Of a DNA stretch of 6,011 bases, positions 5,007 through 6,011 are shown one piece after another. Source of the DNA: Thermoplasmata archaeon (lineage in GTDB: Archaea > Thermoplasmatota > DAOVMN01); contig DAOVMN010000151.1 in NCBI GenBank assembly GCA_030630685.1, positions 1 through 6,011 on the forward strand, written 5' to 3'. Both the position numbers and the translations under genes were made by a program. The notes under the pieces are model-generated. The model made no database searches and had not been told where the DNA came from. It worked only from the letters and a program-made list of their open reading frames with translations. Position 1 is the stretch's first letter, and every line of letters starts with the position of its first letter.

Positions 5007-6011
5007 ATGGAAGTAAAGGCGAAAGAGCCTGAGGCAAAATGCATCACGGAAGGAGGCACCAGACTCCTTATCCCGGAATACCGGGAGGTCAAGGGCCCCT
5101 CTAACTCCAAGATGAAGGTATTCTACAACCCCGTGATGTCCGTTAACAGGGATTTCTCCGTTTTATTTTTCTCTACCACAAGGGAAATAAAGAGGGCATT
5201 GGACGGGCTTGCCGCCTCGGGTGCTAACGGGATACGGATCAAGCACGAAACAGAGTATCCGGGAGAGATGCACCTCAACGACAGAAACCCGGATGCGGTA
5301 GAGGTGATGAAGAGGAACGCCCTGCTGAACAATGTGGGGATTAAAATCCATAGGGAGAATCTCAATACCCTCCTTGCTCAGAACTACTACGACCACATCG
5401 ACATCGATCCCTTCGGGAGCCCGGTGGAGTTCGTTTCCCAGGCATTTCAGGCCATCAGAAACCGCGGCATTCTCGCCATCACCGCTACGGATACCGGAGC
5501 GCTCTGCGGAAGCTATCCCAAGGCCTGCCTAAGAAGGTACGGTCTCCGGAACCGCAGGGGACCCTTGACCCATGAGACCGGCCTCAGGGGACTTCTTGGT
5601 TATCTGGTGAGACAGGCCGCTTTGCACGACAGATACATCGAGCCTATATTCAGCCAATCCATCAATCACTATTATCGGGTTCATTTCAGGGTCAGAAATG
5701 GTGCGAGGATAGCGGACAGGATGCTGGGCGAGCTTGGCTACCTTTCCCTGACAGATATAGGGTTCAGGACCATCGGTTATTCGGAGCTGACGGAAAAAGA
5801 ATGGAAGACCCCGCCCTCGGGGCCATTTTATTTAGGGAAGCTTCATAATAAAAGAGAGCTCGAAAGTATGATCGGGAATGTGGAGGGCGTCCCATTGCAC
5901 AACCCAACCCGGGTGATCAAGGGCCTTGAGCTTTACATGGGAGAAGCCGAAGCACCACCGTTTTACTATGAAACGGACAGGATATCCTCTTATCTGAAGT
6001 GCTCCTCTCCC
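5007..6011 (+). CDS. trm1: tRNA (guanine(26)-N2)-dimethyltransferase Trm1, 3' partial
   Basis: Trm1 uses SAM to methylate the N2 of G26 in tRNAs, at the junction of the D and anticodon arms. The window holds 335 residues with no stop. Archaeal Trm1 is about 380 residues, so most of the gene is present and the end lies outside. Family motifs appear in order: TEG and LLIPE near 14-24, VFYNPVMSVNRDFSV (38-52), the SAM-binding region LDGLAASGANGIRI (65-78), HLND with D92 placed to hold the SAM ribose, DIDPFGSP (132-139) with the active-site acid, and TATDTGALCG (159-168). The C-terminal domain shows the HYYRVHFRV and GPFYLGKL blocks. The glycine loop reads SGANGIR where many homologs have SATGIRGIR, a mild variation. 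The ATG fits the known N-terminus and the TATA box spacing. It looks like a single-gene unit. Confidence 0.92.
   Translation, partial: MEVKAKEPEAKCITEGGTRLLIPEYREVKGPSNSKMKVFYNPVMSVNRDFSVLFFSTTREIKRALDGLAASGANGIRIKHETEYPGEMHLNDRNPDAVEVMKRNALLNNVGIKIHRENLNTLLAQNYYDHIDIDPFGSPVEFVSQAFQAIRNRGILAITATDTGALCGSYPKACLRRYGLRNRRGPLTHETGLRGLLGYLVRQAALHDRYIEPIFSQSINHYYRVHFRVRNGARIADRMLGELGYLSLTDIGFRTIGYSELTEKEWKTPPSGPFYLGKLHNKRELESMIGNVEGVPLHNPTRVIKGLELYMGEAEAPPFYYETDRISSYLKCSSP

Overview
The window looks archaeal. Three genes have an A/T-rich TATA-like box centred about 23-28 nt before the ATG, which fits leaderless transcription. The gene content also points that way: an archaeal-type Trm1 tRNA methyltransferase, a COG1856/LipS2-like radical SAM protein, a TadC/FlaJ-like membrane protein, and a surface protein with a PEF-type C-terminal sorting signal. 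A euryarchaeote, perhaps of the Thermoplasmatota, is my best guess. That placement is inferred from gene style and not demonstrated.

Layout, all on the + strand. (1) Positions 2-2221 hold the 3' part of a large secreted, surface-anchored protein: the end of a LamG-like domain, lamin-tail domain (LTD) 1, DUF2341, a ConA-like jelly roll, LTD 2, then PEF, a membrane segment and a basic tail. (2) Positions 2278-2694 hold a small A/T-rich toxin-antitoxin remnant: a VapB-like antitoxin followed without a gap by a VapC-like PIN toxin start. The toxin start breaks off after about 26 residues and continues in frame into a second copy of the surface protein's C-terminal membrane anchor. (3) Positions 2816-3679 encode a radical SAM enzyme resembling LipS2. 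(4) Positions 3701-4819 encode an orphan TadC/FlaJ-like (T2SF) membrane protein. (5) Positions 5007-6011 hold trm1, cut off by the window end.

The genes do not form one pathway. Lipoate-type cofactor chemistry, tRNA modification, pilus or secretion assembly and a surface protein sit side by side, and most have their own promoter. The most informative region is 2129-2703. There the toxin-antitoxin remnant is flanked by two related copies of a surface-protein gene end, and the similarity continues past the stop codon. All five differences across the 13-codon membrane core are synonymous. This points to a paralogous surface gene largely lost by deletion, or to a recombination that fused its tail to vapC.
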